Assembly: GCF_029964055.1 (NCBI RefSeq)
Contig: NZ_CP124836.1
Location: 2,914,001 to 2,978,000, forward strand
Length of the DNA: 64,000 nucleotides
Reading direction: 5' to 3'
From: Arthrobacter sp. EM1
Lineage (GTDB): Bacteria > Actinomycetota > Actinomycetes > Actinomycetales > Micrococcaceae
Numbering within the stretch: the stretch's first letter is position 1; the number at the start of each line of letters is the position of its first letter. The notes under the pieces are model-generated. The model was not told the DNA's origin, made no database searches, and was given only the letters and a program-made list of their open reading frames with translations. Below, piece by piece: positions 8,463 through 17,748 of this stretch. The translations under genes and the position numbers were made by a program.

Positions 8463-10574
8463 CTACGCATGGGCAGCCGCGGGGATCGGCTGCGCGGCGG
8501 GCTCCACGGACTGCGCCTGGATGGCCGTGATGGCCACCGTGTTTACGATGTCCTCCACGGTGCAGCCGCGGGACAGGTCGTTCACCGGCTTCCGGAGTCC
8601 CTGCAGCACTGGCCCGACGGCGACCGCCCCGGAAGACTGCTGCACCGCCTTGTAGGTGTTGTTACCGGTGTTCAGGTCCGGGAAGATGAACACGGTGGCC
8701 TGCCCCGCGACGGACGAACCGGGCATTTTGGAGTGCGCGATCGCGGCGTCCACGGCCGCGTCGTACTGGATGGGACCTTCCACGGCGAGGTCCGGGCGGC
8801 GGGACTTCACAAGTTCGGTGGCCTGCCGGACTTTGTCCACCGCCTCGCCGGTGCCGGAGCCACCGGTGGAGTAGGAGAGCATGGCCACCCGCGGCTCCAC
8901 CCCAAACTGGGCTGCGGTCTCGGCTGAGGCCAGTGCGATGTCCGCCAACTGCTCCGCGTTCGGGTCCGGATTGACTGCACAGTCGCCGTAGACCAGGACC
9001 CGGTCCGGCATCAGCATCAGGAACACCGAGGAAACGATTTTGACGCCCTCGCGGGTCTTGACGAACTCCAGGGCGGGACGGATGGTGTGGGCTGTGGTGT
9101 GCGCGGCACCGGACACCATGCCGTCGACCACACCCAGCTGCACCATCATGGTCCCGAAGTAGCTGCCGTCCAGCATCGCCTCCAGGGCACGGGCGAGGTC
9201 CACACCCTTGTGGGCACGCAACTGCGCGTACTCCTGGGCAAACTGCTGGCGCAACGCCGAGGTCGCGGGGTCCACGATGCTTATGCCGGAGAGGTCGATC
9301 CCCTGGGTGGACGCCAACTCCCGCACGTCCGACTCGTTGCCCAAAATCGTGAGGTCGCAGACATCGCGCCGGTGCAGGATCTCGGCCGCACGCAGGATCC
9401 GCACATCGTTCCCCTCCGGCAGGACAATGTGCCGGCGCTGCAGCCGGGCCCGTTCGATGAGGTCGTGCAGGAACCGCAGCGGCGTCATTCGCTCCGGCCG
9501 GGGCAGGTGCAGCCGTTCCAGCAATTCAGCCTCATCCACCCGTTTGGACCACAGGCCCAGGGCGGAGGCTACCTTGCGGCGGTGGCCCGACCAGATCTCG
9601 CTGCGCACCTCGGACACCCGCTTTGCGGTGACGTAGGTGTCGTCCGGGGCCGCAAAGATCGGGAACGGTGCCTGCGCCAGCAACGAGTAGATGGTGGGCT
9701 CGGGAGACAGCCCGCCGGTCAGGATCAGCGCGGACGGAACCGGGAACTCCGGGGAGAACGACGAAGCGAGGCACGCGACCAGCACGTCGGCGCGGTCACC
9801 GGGAACGATCACCAGGGCGCCGTCGTCGAGCACGTGCAGGAAGTTGGCGACGTTCATGGCCGCCACCTTGACCGAGTGCACGTCGCGTTCCAGGTCCGGC
9901 CGTCCGGCTACCTGGCCCAGGCCAAGGGCTGCGGCAACCTCGCCGGTTGTGGGCCTGGCGATTGATTCCAGCTCGGGCAGGACGTACACGGGCCGGCCCG
10001 AGGCGCCGGGGCGGACGGCGGCCGCAATGCCGTCCAGGTCCTCCGGGTCGGCCCGGTTCACCATGATCGCCAGGAGCGAGCAGCGTTCGGCAAGGAGTTC
10101 CTTCCGGGCAACCTCGACGGCGTCGGCCGCCTCCGCAATGGTCCTGCCTTTAGCCCCCACCACGGCGACGACGGCGGCGGCGAGGTTGTTGGCGAGGCGG
10201 GCGTTGAGGTCGAATTCGACGGCGGCGTCCTGGCCGGTGAGATCCGTCCCCTCCACGATCACAACGTCGCAGTTCCGCGAGATGTCGGCGAAAATCTCAA
10301 CGCAGCGGGCGTCGATCTCCGCACGGTTGCCCTCGGCCAGCAGCGCGCGGACTTCGGCGTACGTCAGGCCGCCGCGGCAGCGCTGGTCGTCCAGATCGAA
10401 CCGGGCCTTCATCAGCGCCACCATCGGGTCCGACGCGGCGTCGTTGCCGTGAACCACCGGCTTGAAGAAGCCGATGCGGTCAGCATGGCGGTGCAGCGTG
10501 TCCGCCAGTCCCAGCGCTACGAGCGACTTCCCGGAACCCGGCGTGGTCGCGCTGACGTATATCCCCTTGGCCAT
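8463..10574 (-). CDS. pta: Phosphate acetyltransferase, long three-domain form
   Basis: 703 residues. It interconverts acetyl-CoA plus phosphate and acetyl phosphate plus CoA, feeding acetate kinase. The N-terminus carries a P-loop of the dethiobiotin-synthetase type (SATTPGSGKSLVALGLAD). The middle is a DRTGG-type domain, and the catalytic PTA domain starts near residue 375 (RRHIVLPEGNDVRILRAAEI) and contains MSGAAHTTAHTIRPALE and VFPDLNTGNNTYKAVQ-like motifs. The long form is usually under allosteric control through the N-terminal domains. Its end touches a small convergent gene. Confidence 0.97.
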   Translation of the reverse strand: MAKGIYVSATTPGSGKSLVALGLADTLHRHADRIGFFKPVVHGNDAASDPMVALMKARFDLDDQRCRGGLTYAEVRALLAEGNRAEIDARCVEIFADISRNCDVVIVEGTDLTGQDAAVEFDLNARLANNLAAAVVAVVGAKGRTIAEAADAVEVARKELLAERCSLLAIMVNRADPEDLDGIAAAVRPGASGRPVYVLPELESIARPTTGEVAAALGLGQVAGRPDLERDVHSVKVAAMNVANFLHVLDDGALVIVPGDRADVLVACLASSFSPEFPVPSALILTGGLSPEPTIYSLLAQAPFPIFAAPDDTYVTAKRVSEVRSEIWSGHRRKVASALGLWSKRVDEAELLERLHLPRPERMTPLRFLHDLIERARLQRRHIVLPEGNDVRILRAAEILHRRDVCDLTILGNESDVRELASTQGIDLSGISIVDPATSALRQQFAQEYAQLRAHKGVDLARALEAMLDGSYFGTMMVQLGVVDGMVSGAAHTTAHTIRPALEFVKTREGVKIVSSVFLMLMPDRVLVYGDCAVNPDPNAEQLADIALASAETAAQFGVEPRVAMLSYSTGGSGTGEAVDKVRQATELVKSRRPDLAVEGPIQYDAAVDAAIAHSKMPGSSVAGQATVFIFPDLNTGNNTYKAVQQSSGAVAVGPVLQGLRKPVNDLSRGCTVEDIVNTVAITAIQAQSVEPAAQPIPAAAHA

Positions 10575-10764
10575 GATCCGCCCTTTGCTGTGAAGTGGTG
10601 CTGCATCCCTCCCAGCCTACTTTCTTCCGGCGCGGTACCCGTTTTCGGGCCGCGGGTTCCAGGCGCGGGCTCCCGGCGGATTTTGCCGGAGTTTGACTGT
10701 TCTGCGGCCGCTGCCAACCGCTTCACACGCCCGCCCGCTCTTGACAGGAGGCACCCGGATGGGA

Positions 10765-10786
10765 TTACCTAATGAACATTCGGTAA
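10765..10786. promoter_or_regulatory. Putative PaaR-type operator 1 (paaI-paaK promoter)
   Basis: A 22-base imperfect palindrome running TTACCTAATG / CATTCGGTAA around a central AA, with 9 of 10 half-site positions paired. It lies 23 bases upstream of the paaI ATG and just downstream of a TTGACA (10741-10746) that could be the -35 box, so it would cover the -10 region. Two similar sites occur at 17175 and 25638. Confidence 0.6.
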
Positions 10787-10808
10787 ATAAAGCTGGAGGC
10801 AATGACGC

Positions 10809-11348
10809 ATGGCTGAACTGACGATTTCCGGCGACACCCACCCCATCCTTAAAGACGACTACGCCTCAGAGTGGATGGGCATAGAAGTTGTGGCACTGGA
10901 CGACGGACACGCCACGATCCGCATGACGCTCCGGCAGGAAATGCTGAATGGATTCGGCATGGCCCACGGCGGAATGATCTTCGCCTTCGGTGACACGGCC
11001 TTCGCGCTGGCCTGCAACCCGGCCAGCCCGGAACCAGGTGAAGCCGGAATCGACACCGGCACCATCACCGTGGCCTCCGGCGTCGATATCAACTTCCTCA
11101 AGCCAGCCTTCCGCGGCCAGGTGCTGACCGCCGTCGCCAACCGCCGCGCCAGCACCGGACGCAGCGGCCTCTATGACATCCAGATCTACGCCGTCGATCC
11201 GGGCGCGGGCGCGCCTTCGGCCCCGCAGCCGGCACCCGCCGGCCCGGCACCCGCCGCCACGGTCCCGGGCAGGCTCCCCGCCGACATCCCCCCGGGCGAA
11301 CTCGTCGCTGAGTTCCGCGGCCGCAGCCGCACCATCTCCAAGAAATAG
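10809..11348 (+). CDS. paaI: Hotdog thioesterase PaaI
   Basis: 179 residues, hotdog fold. NGFGMAHGGMIFAFGDTAFAL holds the HGG and the catalytic Asp region of hydroxyphenylacetyl-CoA thioesterases. In phenylacetate degradation PaaI releases CoA from dead-end aromatic CoA esters. An Ala/Pro-rich insert (~residues 138-160) sits between the last strands and makes the protein longer than the usual ~140 residues. RBS TGGAGG precedes the ATG. paaK follows after 17 bases, so the two form an operon under the operator at 10765. Confidence 0.9.
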   Translation: MAELTISGDTHPILKDDYASEWMGIEVVALDDGHATIRMTLRQEMLNGFGMAHGGMIFAFGDTAFALACNPASPEPGEAGIDTGTITVASGVDINFLKPAFRGQVLTAVANRRASTGRSGLYDIQIYAVDPGAGAPSAPQPAPAGPAPAATVPGRLPADIPPGELVAEFRGRSRTISKK

Positions 11349-11365
11349 AAACAGGGAACCCCAAG

Positions 11366-12694
11366 ATGACCCAAGAAACCGTCGCCCCCACCAGTGATGC
11401 CGTCCTGGACCGCGAAGAAACCATTTCCCGGGACGAGCTTGAGGCATTGCAGCTCAGCCGCCTGCAGCACACGGTGGCCTACGCCTACGACCGCGTCCCC
11501 CTGTACAAGCGCAAGTTCGACGAGGCCGGCGTCCACCCCTCGGATCTCCGCGAGCTCTCCGACCTGGGCAAGTTCCCGTTCACCACAAAGGAGGACCTCC
11601 GCCTGGAGTACCCCTTCGGCATGTTCGCCGTGCCCCAGCACGAGGTGGCCCGGATCCACGCCAGTTCCGGCACCACCGGCCGCGCCACAGTCGTCGGCTA
11701 CACCAAGAAGGACCTCGCCGACTGGGCAAAGCTCGTGGCCCGCTCGCTCCGAGCCTCCGGCGTCCGCCCCGGCATGAAGGTCCACAACGCCTACGGCTAC
11801 GGCCTTTTTACCGGCGGCATGGGGGCCCACGCCGGCGCCGAGGCCCTCGGCTGCACGGTGATCCCGATCTCGGGGGGCCAGACCGAACGCCAGATCACCC
11901 TCATCCAGGACTTCAAGCCCGACGCCATCCTCGCCACTCCGACGTACCTGTTGACCATCGCCGACGCCATGATGAAACAGGGCATCGACCCGGCCTCCAC
12001 CTCGCTCAAATTCGCCGTGCTGGGGGCCGAGCCGTGGACCGAGGAAATGCGCCACGAGCTCGAAGTCACCATGAACATCAAGGCCTGCGACATCTACGGG
12101 CTCTCCGAGGTCATGGGGCCCGGTGTTGCCGGCGAGGCCGTGGAAACCCAGGACGGCAGCCACATCTGGGAGGACCACTTCCGCCCCGAAATCGTCGACG
12201 CCTTCGATCCCACTGTGGTCCTGGGCGACGGGGAACACGGCGAGCTGGTCTTCACCTCGCTCACCAAGGAAGCGTTGCCGATCATCCGGTACCGCACCAA
12301 GGACCTCACCCGCCTGCTGCCGGGCACCGCCCGACCTGCGCACCGCCGGATGGGCCGCATCACCGGCCGCAGCGATGACATGATCATCCTGCGCGGCGTG
12401 AATCTGTTCCCCTCCCAAATCGAGGAGATCGCGCTGCGGATCCCGGAGTTGAGCCCGCATTTCCAGCTCGAACTCACCCGGCCCGAGGGCCAGCGGATGG
12501 ACCAGCTGACCGTCCGGATCGAACGGCGCGAGTCCGTCACGATCGAGGGTGTTGCCTCGGCGTCCAAGGCCCTGCAGCAACAGATCAAGATCCACGTCGG
12601 GTCTTCCTGCGCCGTCGACGTCGTCGAGCCCGGCTCCCTGGAACGGTCCAACGGCAAGCTCCGCCGGATCTACGACCTGCGGCCCAAGGCCTGA
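11366..12694 (+). CDS. paaK: Phenylacetate-CoA ligase
   Basis: 442 residues, the standard length. It activates phenylacetate to phenylacetyl-CoA with ATP, the entry step of the aerobic hybrid pathway. ASSGTTGRATVVGYTKKD is the AMP-binding P-loop, GLSEVMGPGVAGEA the adenylate motif, and GRSDDMIILRGVNLFPSQIEE the hinge into the C-terminal domain. It follows paaI closely and precedes the TetR regulator by 85 bases; that gap contains a GC-rich imperfect hairpin (around 12705-12750), so the regulator may be expressed partly on its own. Confidence 0.96.
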   Translation: MTQETVAPTSDAVLDREETISRDELEALQLSRLQHTVAYAYDRVPLYKRKFDEAGVHPSDLRELSDLGKFPFTTKEDLRLEYPFGMFAVPQHEVARIHASSGTTGRATVVGYTKKDLADWAKLVARSLRASGVRPGMKVHNAYGYGLFTGGMGAHAGAEALGCTVIPISGGQTERQITLIQDFKPDAILATPTYLLTIADAMMKQGIDPASTSLKFAVLGAEPWTEEMRHELEVTMNIKACDIYGLSEVMGPGVAGEAVETQDGSHIWEDHFRPEIVDAFDPTVVLGDGEHGELVFTSLTKEALPIIRYRTKDLTRLLPGTARPAHRRMGRITGRSDDMIILRGVNLFPSQIEEIALRIPELSPHFQLELTRPEGQRMDQLTVRIERRESVTIEGVASASKALQQQIKIHVGSSCAVDVVEPGSLERSNGKLRRIYDLRPKA

Positions 12695-12779
12695 CCACAG
12701 CACGCCCAGCCCGCCGGCCCGCCCGTTAAAGGCTGACCGGCGGGCAGGCTGATCTTCCGATCGTGAGAAACTAGCGACT

Positions 12780-13385
12780 ATGCCCACAACAGCAACCAGC
12801 ACCAAACGCGGCCGTCCCGGCTATGACCAGCAGTCAGTGCTGATGATCGCCGTCGATGTCTTTAACCGCCATGGCTACGATGCCACCTCAATGGGCATCC
12901 TTGCTGAAAACCTGGGCATCTCCAAGTCCGCGATTTACCACCACGTGCCGTCCAAAGGCGAGCTTTTGAAGCTGGCGCTGGATCACGCCCTGGGCGGCCT
13001 GGAAGCCATCCTGGACCAGCCGAAAGCGCAGTCCGGCACCGCCGAAGCCCGGCTGGAATTCGTCCTGCGCGAAACCATTTCGGTGCTAGTGGAGCGGCTT
13101 CCGTTCGTCACCCTGCTGCTGCGCCTGCGCGGCAACACCGAGATTGAGCGCAACGCGATGGAACGCCGGCGCACGTTCGACCACAAGGTGGCGGCCCTGA
13201 TCTCCGCGGCCCGAGACGAGGGATCGCTGCGCCAGGACATCGACCCCCGCACCGTCACCCGGCTGCTCTTCGGCACGATCAACTCCATTGTCGAGTGGTA
13301 CAAACCCGGCGGTTCCCTCTCACCGGAAAAACTGGCTGACGACGTCATCACGATGGCCTTCAACGGCCTCCAGGCTCCCCGCTAG
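12780..13385 (+). CDS. paaR: TetR family regulator, probable PaaR
   Basis: 201 residues. The N-terminal HTH (GYDATSMGILAENLGISKSAIYHHVPSKGELL) is classic TetR; the C-terminal part is an all-helical ligand domain. Placed right after paaI-paaK, it most likely represses paa genes and responds to phenylacetyl-CoA or another CoA ester, as known PaaR-type TetR proteins do. Three 22-base palindromes of the same design stand before paaI, between paaZ and a thioesterase, and before the thiolase operon, which supports a shared regulator. No such site precedes this gene itself. The symbol rests on context. Confidence 0.75.
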   Translation: MPTTATSTKRGRPGYDQQSVLMIAVDVFNRHGYDATSMGILAENLGISKSAIYHHVPSKGELLKLALDHALGGLEAILDQPKAQSGTAEARLEFVLRETISVLVERLPFVTLLLRLRGNTEIERNAMERRRTFDHKVAALISAARDEGSLRQDIDPRTVTRLLFGTINSIVEWYKPGGSLSPEKLADDVITMAFNGLQAPR

Positions 13386-13450
13386 CCCGGGTTCCACGGA
13401 CGCCGGCGGAAGCTATTGACCGGGCCCGGCGCCGGGGCCACGCTGGGAGG

Positions 13451-14308
13451 ATGGCCACCAAACTATCCCGCGTGCTGATGGGAACTTTCCCCCAACTGCG
13501 CTACGAACCCACTGCCAAGAGGATCCGCGCGATCATCGACCAGGCTGCCGTCGTCGACACGCGGCAGGCCTGGCTGATCTGGGAACCGCGGCGGATCACC
13601 CCGATCTATGCCGTGCCGGAGCAGGACCTGCTGTGCGGACTCGCCGCGCCGGCGCTGCCCGCGGCCGTTGCAGAGGAGCACCCTTTCGCCGTGCGGCAGG
13701 GCGAAGCCCCGACTTCCCTTGACCCCGGTACAGCGTTTGGCAATCACAGCTGCGCCGGCGAGGAACTCGACGTTATGACGGCCGCTGCTACCTTGCCCAG
13801 GGCCGCTTTCCGGCCCGCGGACCCGGACCTGGCCGGTTACGTGCTACTCGATTTCGCGGCCTTCGACTGGCTCGAGGACGACGAGGAGATCATTGGCCAC
13901 CCGCGCGATCCGTTCCACCGCGTTGACATCCGCGCCTCATCCGCGGAGGTGCAGGTGGCGCTCGACGGCGCGACCTTGGCCGAAACGAATGGCGCGCAAC
14001 TGCTCTACGAAACAATGCTCCCAGTGCGGTATTACATTCCGCCGGCGGACGTACGGCTGGAGCTGCTGCGGGAGAGCACCAAGCGGAGCGTCTGCCCTTA
14101 CAAGGGCCAGGCCAGCTACTGGAGCTACCCGGACTCCGCGCACGGCCGGGATATTGCATGGAGCTATGACGGGCGGTTCCGGGATGCCGCCCAGATCCAC
14201 GGCCTCATCTGCTTCTTTAACGAACGGATCGATCTGAGGGTCAACGGTGTGCTCCAGCCCCGCCCGGTGTCGCCGTGGTCCCGCCCGGACGGTCCGGACG
14301 CCCGTTGA
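13451..14308 (+). CDS. DUF427 domain protein
   Basis: 285 residues of the DUF427 family, whose biochemical role is not established. The C-terminal half carries the typical signature: ETMLPVRYYIPPADVRLELL, then CPYKGQASYWSY and AWSYDGRF. The N-terminal half (TKRIRAIIDQAAVVDTRQAWLIWEP) looks like a second, diverged copy, as in the two-domain members. It is cytosolic with no signal. It stands alone, 66 bases after the TetR gene, and ends in a strong bidirectional terminator. Confidence 0.82.
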   Translation: MATKLSRVLMGTFPQLRYEPTAKRIRAIIDQAAVVDTRQAWLIWEPRRITPIYAVPEQDLLCGLAAPALPAAVAEEHPFAVRQGEAPTSLDPGTAFGNHSCAGEELDVMTAAATLPRAAFRPADPDLAGYVLLDFAAFDWLEDDEEIIGHPRDPFHRVDIRASSAEVQVALDGATLAETNGAQLLYETMLPVRYYIPPADVRLELLRESTKRSVCPYKGQASYWSYPDSAHGRDIAWSYDGRFRDAAQIHGLICFFNERIDLRVNGVLQPRPVSPWSRPDGPDAR

Positions 14309-14317
14309 CGGACGGGG

Positions 14318-14357
14318 CACAAAATAGCGTCCCGGCGGGCCGGGACGCTATTTTGTG
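14318..14357. terminator. Strong bidirectional intrinsic terminator
   Basis: A 19-base arm (CACAAAATAGCGTCCCGGC) is repeated as its exact complement after two bases. The A/T ends give a U-rich tail (TATTTTGTG) in the + direction and the same in the - direction. It separates the convergent DUF427 and VOC genes. Confidence 0.9.
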
Positions 14358-14369
14358 GGATCCTGCACG

Positions 14370-14777
14370 TCAAAGCTGGTAGTCAGCCGCCGTCGTGATG
14401 TTCTCGTGGACGCAAAGGATATTGTGCTCCGTATCCAGGAACCAGGCGCACCTTTCCGAATCGGTTGTACAGATGTGATTGTCGGTCTTGAGCTCCGGCA
14501 GGTCGTAGTCCTGGAATTGGACGCCCTTGGCTTCCATCTCCTGGACGGTCCGCTCGATCCCGGAGACTTCAAAACTCAGGGTCGTGTGCTCGGAATGTTT
14601 TCCGTCCCCGACGGCCATCAACTGCAGCAGGGGGCCGCCGTCGCTGCCAAAGAGATCGCTTCCGTCGCCTGTCACTCCACGGTGCGGCAGGCCCAGGGTG
14701 TCCGCATAAAAGCGGTGGGCGCGCTGTGCATCATCGACTGGCAGGATTGTTGTGGCTTTGTTGAGAATTAAAGTCAT
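14370..14777 (-). CDS. VOC superfamily protein (glyoxalase/bleomycin-resistance fold)
   Basis: 135 residues, a single VOC domain pair: LPVDDAQRAHRFYADTLGL at the front and ELKTDNHICTTDSERCAWFLDTEHNILCVHE at the back. FGSDGGPLLQLMAVG and HTTLSFEVSGIE fill the metal-site positions. VOC proteins are metal-dependent isomerases, dioxygenases or binding proteins; the substrate cannot be read here. The gene stands alone, with a terminator after it and 122 bases to the start of a tandem repeat. Confidence 0.85.
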   Translation of the reverse strand: MTLILNKATTILPVDDAQRAHRFYADTLGLPHRGVTGDGSDLFGSDGGPLLQLMAVGDGKHSEHTTLSFEVSGIERTVQEMEAKGVQFQDYDLPELKTDNHICTTDSERCAWFLDTEHNILCVHENITTAADYQL

Positions 14778-14899
14778 TTCGCCACCTCCTACACGGAATA
14801 TTTTACGCCGGCGCCGGGCGGAAAGAGCCTGTCAATCGCGCCCCAACCCCCAGACGCTCCCTCAGCTATGGCCGCAATACACCCGATGCTCCCTCAGCG

Positions 14900-15013
14900 A
14901 AGTGAGGGAGCGTCGGAGCCGGCACCGCAGGACGTGAGGGAGCGTCGGGGCCTGCACCGCAGGAAGTGAGGGAGCGTCGGAGCCGGCACCGCAGGACGTG
15001 AGGGAGCGTCGGA
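14900..15013. repeat. 32-bp tandem repeat, about 3.5 copies
   Basis: Units at 14900-14931, 14932-14963 and 14964-14995, plus a partial copy at 14996-15013. The shared core is GTGAGGGAGCGTCGG followed by CACCGCAGG. Units 1 and 3 are identical, and unit 2 differs at a few positions. A single inverted copy of the core (GACGCTCCCTCAG) lies at 14853-14865, so the block can fold back. It sits just past the stop of paaZ and may end its transcript. Confidence 0.85.
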
Positions 15014-15017
15014 AGGG

Positions 15018-17129
15018 CTACTTCTCCACGAGGGTGAGGACGTCGTAGGTGGCCACGATTTCGTCGTTCTGGTTGGTCAGGACGGCGTCCCAGGCCACCT
15101 CGCCGTAGCCGTCGGTCTCGCGCGGCGTGATCTTCTTGGCGGTCAGGGTGACCCGGATCGAATCGCCCGCCGCCACCGGGGTGATAAAGCGCAGGCTTTC
15201 CAGGCCATAGTTGGCCAGCACGGGTCCCGGCGCGGGCTCCACGAACAGCCCGGCGCCCCATGCCAGCAGCAGGTAGCCGTGCGCCACGATGCCCGGGAAG
15301 AACGGGTTGGCCGCCGCTGCTTCCTCGTTGGTGTGGGCGTAGAAGGTGTCCCCGGTGGAGTTGGCGAACTTGGTGATTTCATCCAGAGTCACTTCGCGCA
15401 GCCCGGAGCGGATCGCGTCACCGATGTGCAGGGTGCTCAGGTGCTTGCGGAACGGGTGCTGGCCTTCGGTCTCGAGCGTGAAGTTCCGGTCCGCGCCGGT
15501 GTGCCAGACGCCCGTGACGGCGGTCAGCATGTTCGGTGAACCCTGGATGGCGGTGCGCTGCATGTGGTGAAGGACCGAGCGGATGCCGCCGAGCTCCTCG
15601 CCGCCGCCGGCCCGGCCCGGGCCGCCGTGGACCAGGTGCGGGACCGGCGAACCGTGGCCGGTGGAACTGCGGGCGTCCTCACGGTTGAGCATGTGCACCC
15701 GGCCGTGGTGGGCGGCGATGCCGGTGACGAGTTCGCGGGCAACCCCGGGGTCGTTGGTGCAAACGGAGGCTACGAGCGAGCCGCCGCCGCGGGCGGCTAG
15801 GCGGACGGCGTCGGCCAGGTCCGTGTAGCCAATCACGGACGATACCGGGCCGAAGGCTTCCAGCGAGTGGACCGCTTCGGCTTCCGGGTCCGCCCAGCTC
15901 AGCAGCACGGGGGACATAAAGGCGCCATCGGCGACGACGCCGACTGTGCCGTCAGCGCTGGTGACCTTCGGCGAATCGAGCGTGCCGTAGGCGAGTTCGC
16001 CGCCGGCATCGAGCATTGACTGGACCGCTGCCCGCACATCGTCGAGCTGCTCCAGGGACGCCAGGGCGCCCATGGTCACGCCGTCCGCGCGCGGGTCGCC
16101 GAGGATCACACGTTCGGTGATCCGCTGCCCGACGGCGGCAACGACGTCCTGGACCAGCGCCTGCGGCACGATGGCCCGGCGGATCGATGTGCACTTCTGG
16201 CCGGCCTTGGCCGTCATCTCGGTAACAAGCGACTTGATGTAGGCATCGAATTCCGGCGTGCCCTTGACGGCATCCGGGCCCAGGATGGCTGCGTTCAGGG
16301 AATCGGTTTCCGAGGTGAAGCGGACTCCGCCCTTGACCACGTTGGTGTGGGACTTAAGCGTGTTTGCGGTGGAGGCGGAGCCGGTGAAGGCCACAATGTC
16401 GCGGTAGTCGAGGTGGTCCAGAATGGTGCGGACCGAGCCGGAAACCAGCTGCAGCGAGCCCTTGGGCAGGATGCCGGAATCGATGATGGCCTTGACCACC
16501 GCGGCGGTGACGTAACCGGTCGGGGTGGCGGGCTTAACGATCGTGGGCACGCCGGCGATGAAGGCCGGGGCAAGTTTCTCGAGCATCCCCCACACCGGAA
16601 AGTTGAAGGCGTTGATCTGCACGGCGACGCCGGGAATGCGGGTGTAGATGTGCTCGCCGGCGAAGGAACCGTCCCTGGACAGCACCTCCATGGGCCCGTC
16701 CACGATCACTTGGGAGTTGGGAAGTTCGCGCCGGCCCTTGGAACCGAAGGTGAACAGCACGCCGATGCCGCCGTCGATGTCGACCATCGAGTCGGTCTTG
16801 GTGGCGCCGGTCTGGGCCGAGAGCGCATAGAATTCCTCGCGGCGACCGTTCAGGTACTGCGCGAGTTCCTTGAGCTTGAGCGCGCGCTGGTGGAAGGTCA
16901 GTTTGCCGAGTTCCGCCTGGCCGGTGGTGCGCCCGTAGTCCACGACGGCGGCGAGGTCGAGTCCATCGGTGCTCACCTTGGCGAGGAGTTCACCGGTGCT
17001 GGCGTCCAGGACGGACGCGGCGCCGGCCGCGGAGCCGGCGTCGGGGGTCCACCAGGAATCCCGGACGAAGCTGGGAACGATCCCGACAGTGTCTACTGTG
17101 GGTTCCGGAGCAGTTGCAGTGGTGGTCAT
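15018..17129 (-). CDS. paaZ: PaaZ: oxepin-CoA hydrolase / semialdehyde dehydrogenase
   Basis: 703 residues with two fused enzymes. Residues ~1-530 are an aldehyde dehydrogenase with the nucleophile in [10 protein letters not shown] and [14 protein letters not shown] near the cofactor site. Residues ~550-703 are a MaoC-like (R)-specific hydratase ([23 protein letters not shown]). In phenylacetate breakdown the hydratase part opens the oxepin ring and the dehydrogenase part oxidises the resulting semialdehyde. It is divergent from a hotdog thioesterase gene, and an operator-like palindrome lies in the gap. Full length, no frameshift. Confidence 0.95.
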   Translation of the reverse strand: MTTTATAPEPTVDTVGIVPSFVRDSWWTPDAGSAAGAASVLDASTGELLAKVSTDGLDLAAVVDYGRTTGQAELGKLTFHQRALKLKELAQYLNGRREEFYALSAQTGATKTDSMVDIDGGIGVLFTFGSKGRRELPNSQVIVDGPMEVLSRDGSFAGEHIYTRIPGVAVQINAFNFPVWGMLEKLAPAFIAGVPTIVKPATPTGYVTAAVVKAIIDSGILPKGSLQLVSGSVRTILDHLDYRDIVAFTGSASTANTLKSHTNVVKGGVRFTSETDSLNAAILGPDAVKGTPEFDAYIKSLVTEMTAKAGQKCTSIRRAIVPQALVQDVVAAVGQRITERVILGDPRADGVTMGALASLEQLDDVRAAVQSMLDAGGELAYGTLDSPKVTSADGTVGVVADGAFMSPVLLSWADPEAEAVHSLEAFGPVSSVIGYTDLADAVRLAARGGGSLVASVCTNDPGVARELVTGIAAHHGRVHMLNREDARSSTGHGSPVPHLVHGGPGRAGGGEELGGIRSVLHHMQRTAIQGSPNMLTAVTGVWHTGADRNFTLETEGQHPFRKHLSTLHIGDAIRSGLREVTLDEITKFANSTGDTFYAHTNEEAAAANPFFPGIVAHGYLLLAWGAGLFVEPAPGPVLANYGLESLRFITPVAAGDSIRVTLTAKKITPRETDGYGEVAWDAVLTNQNDEIVATYDVLTLVEK

Positions 17130-17174
17130 CGTTGACGGGTCCTTCCAACAGGGGCAAGATCAACACGGCCAGCA

Positions 17175-17196
17175 TTACTGACCGTCCGTTCGGTAA
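17175..17196. promoter_or_regulatory. Putative PaaR-type operator 2 (paaZ / thioesterase)
   Basis: 22 bases running TTACTGACCG / CGTTCGGTAA around TC. It has the same ends and spacing as the sites at 10765 and 25638. It lies 46 bases upstream of the paaZ start and 96 bases upstream of the divergent thioesterase start, so one regulator could control both. Confidence 0.6.
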
Positions 17197-17291
17197 TATG
17201 TCCACAGTACATGAATGAGGCCTGCCGCACACTAGCTGCGGCGGCACATACCGGCCTGAGCCCTGGGCTTTCCGGCCAAAGAGGAGACGTT

Positions 17292-17708
17292 ATGACCCCC
17301 GAGCCCCGGAATACCGAGCTATGGAAGATCACCCTCGGGGAACTCGACGAAAAAATGGGTGTGAAGATCGTCGAGGAATCCGTCCAGCGGGTGGTGGCCA
17401 CCATGCCGGTGGAGGGCAACCGGCAGTCCTTCGGGCTGCTGCACGGCGGCGCTTCGCTGGCTGTGGGCGAAGCGGTGGGCTCCTGGGCTGCCGTCATCCA
17501 CGCAAGCACGCTCGGCAAGACCGCCGTTGGCGTGGACGTCTCGGCAACGCACCACAAGTCTGCCCGCGAGGGAATCATCACCATCACCGCCACCCCCATC
17601 CACCTGGGCGGCACCGTCACCACCCACGAGGTGCTGATCACCAACGCGGCCGGCGAGCGGCTTTGTACCCTGCGGATCACCAACCTGCTGCTGGACCGCA
17701 GGGGCTAA
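17292..17708 (+). CDS. Hotdog-fold thioesterase
   Basis: 138 residues from ATG 17292, chosen for the AGAGGAGA upstream; an in-frame start at 17211 would add an unlike, Ala-rich stretch. The motif GLLHGGASLAVGEAVGSWAA is that of PaaI/YbdB/MenI-type acyl-CoA thioesterases, followed by GVDVSATHHKSAREG. It likely hydrolyses aromatic acyl-CoA esters: either a second PaaI-type enzyme in the paa regulon or a 1,4-dihydroxy-2-naphthoyl-CoA thioesterase for menaquinone. Divergence from paaZ with a shared operator favours the first. Confidence 0.85.
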   Translation: MTPEPRNTELWKITLGELDEKMGVKIVEESVQRVVATMPVEGNRQSFGLLHGGASLAVGEAVGSWAAVIHASTLGKTAVGVDVSATHHKSAREGIITITATPIHLGGTVTTHEVLITNAAGERLCTLRITNLLLDRRG

Positions 17709-17748
17709 GCGGGCCACCCCGGGCGCCGGGGCCGGGATTCCGGCCGGA

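Noticed and set aside
11186..12805. 539-codon open frame opposite paaK
   Set aside because: Antisense shadow of phenylacetate-CoA ligase; Gly/Val/Asp-rich composition and no domain.
17730..17745. GGCCGG-GATT-CCGGCC hairpin between a thioesterase and the S1 protease
   Set aside because: It could be a terminator, but it is short, has no U-run, and such GC palindromes are frequent here by chance.
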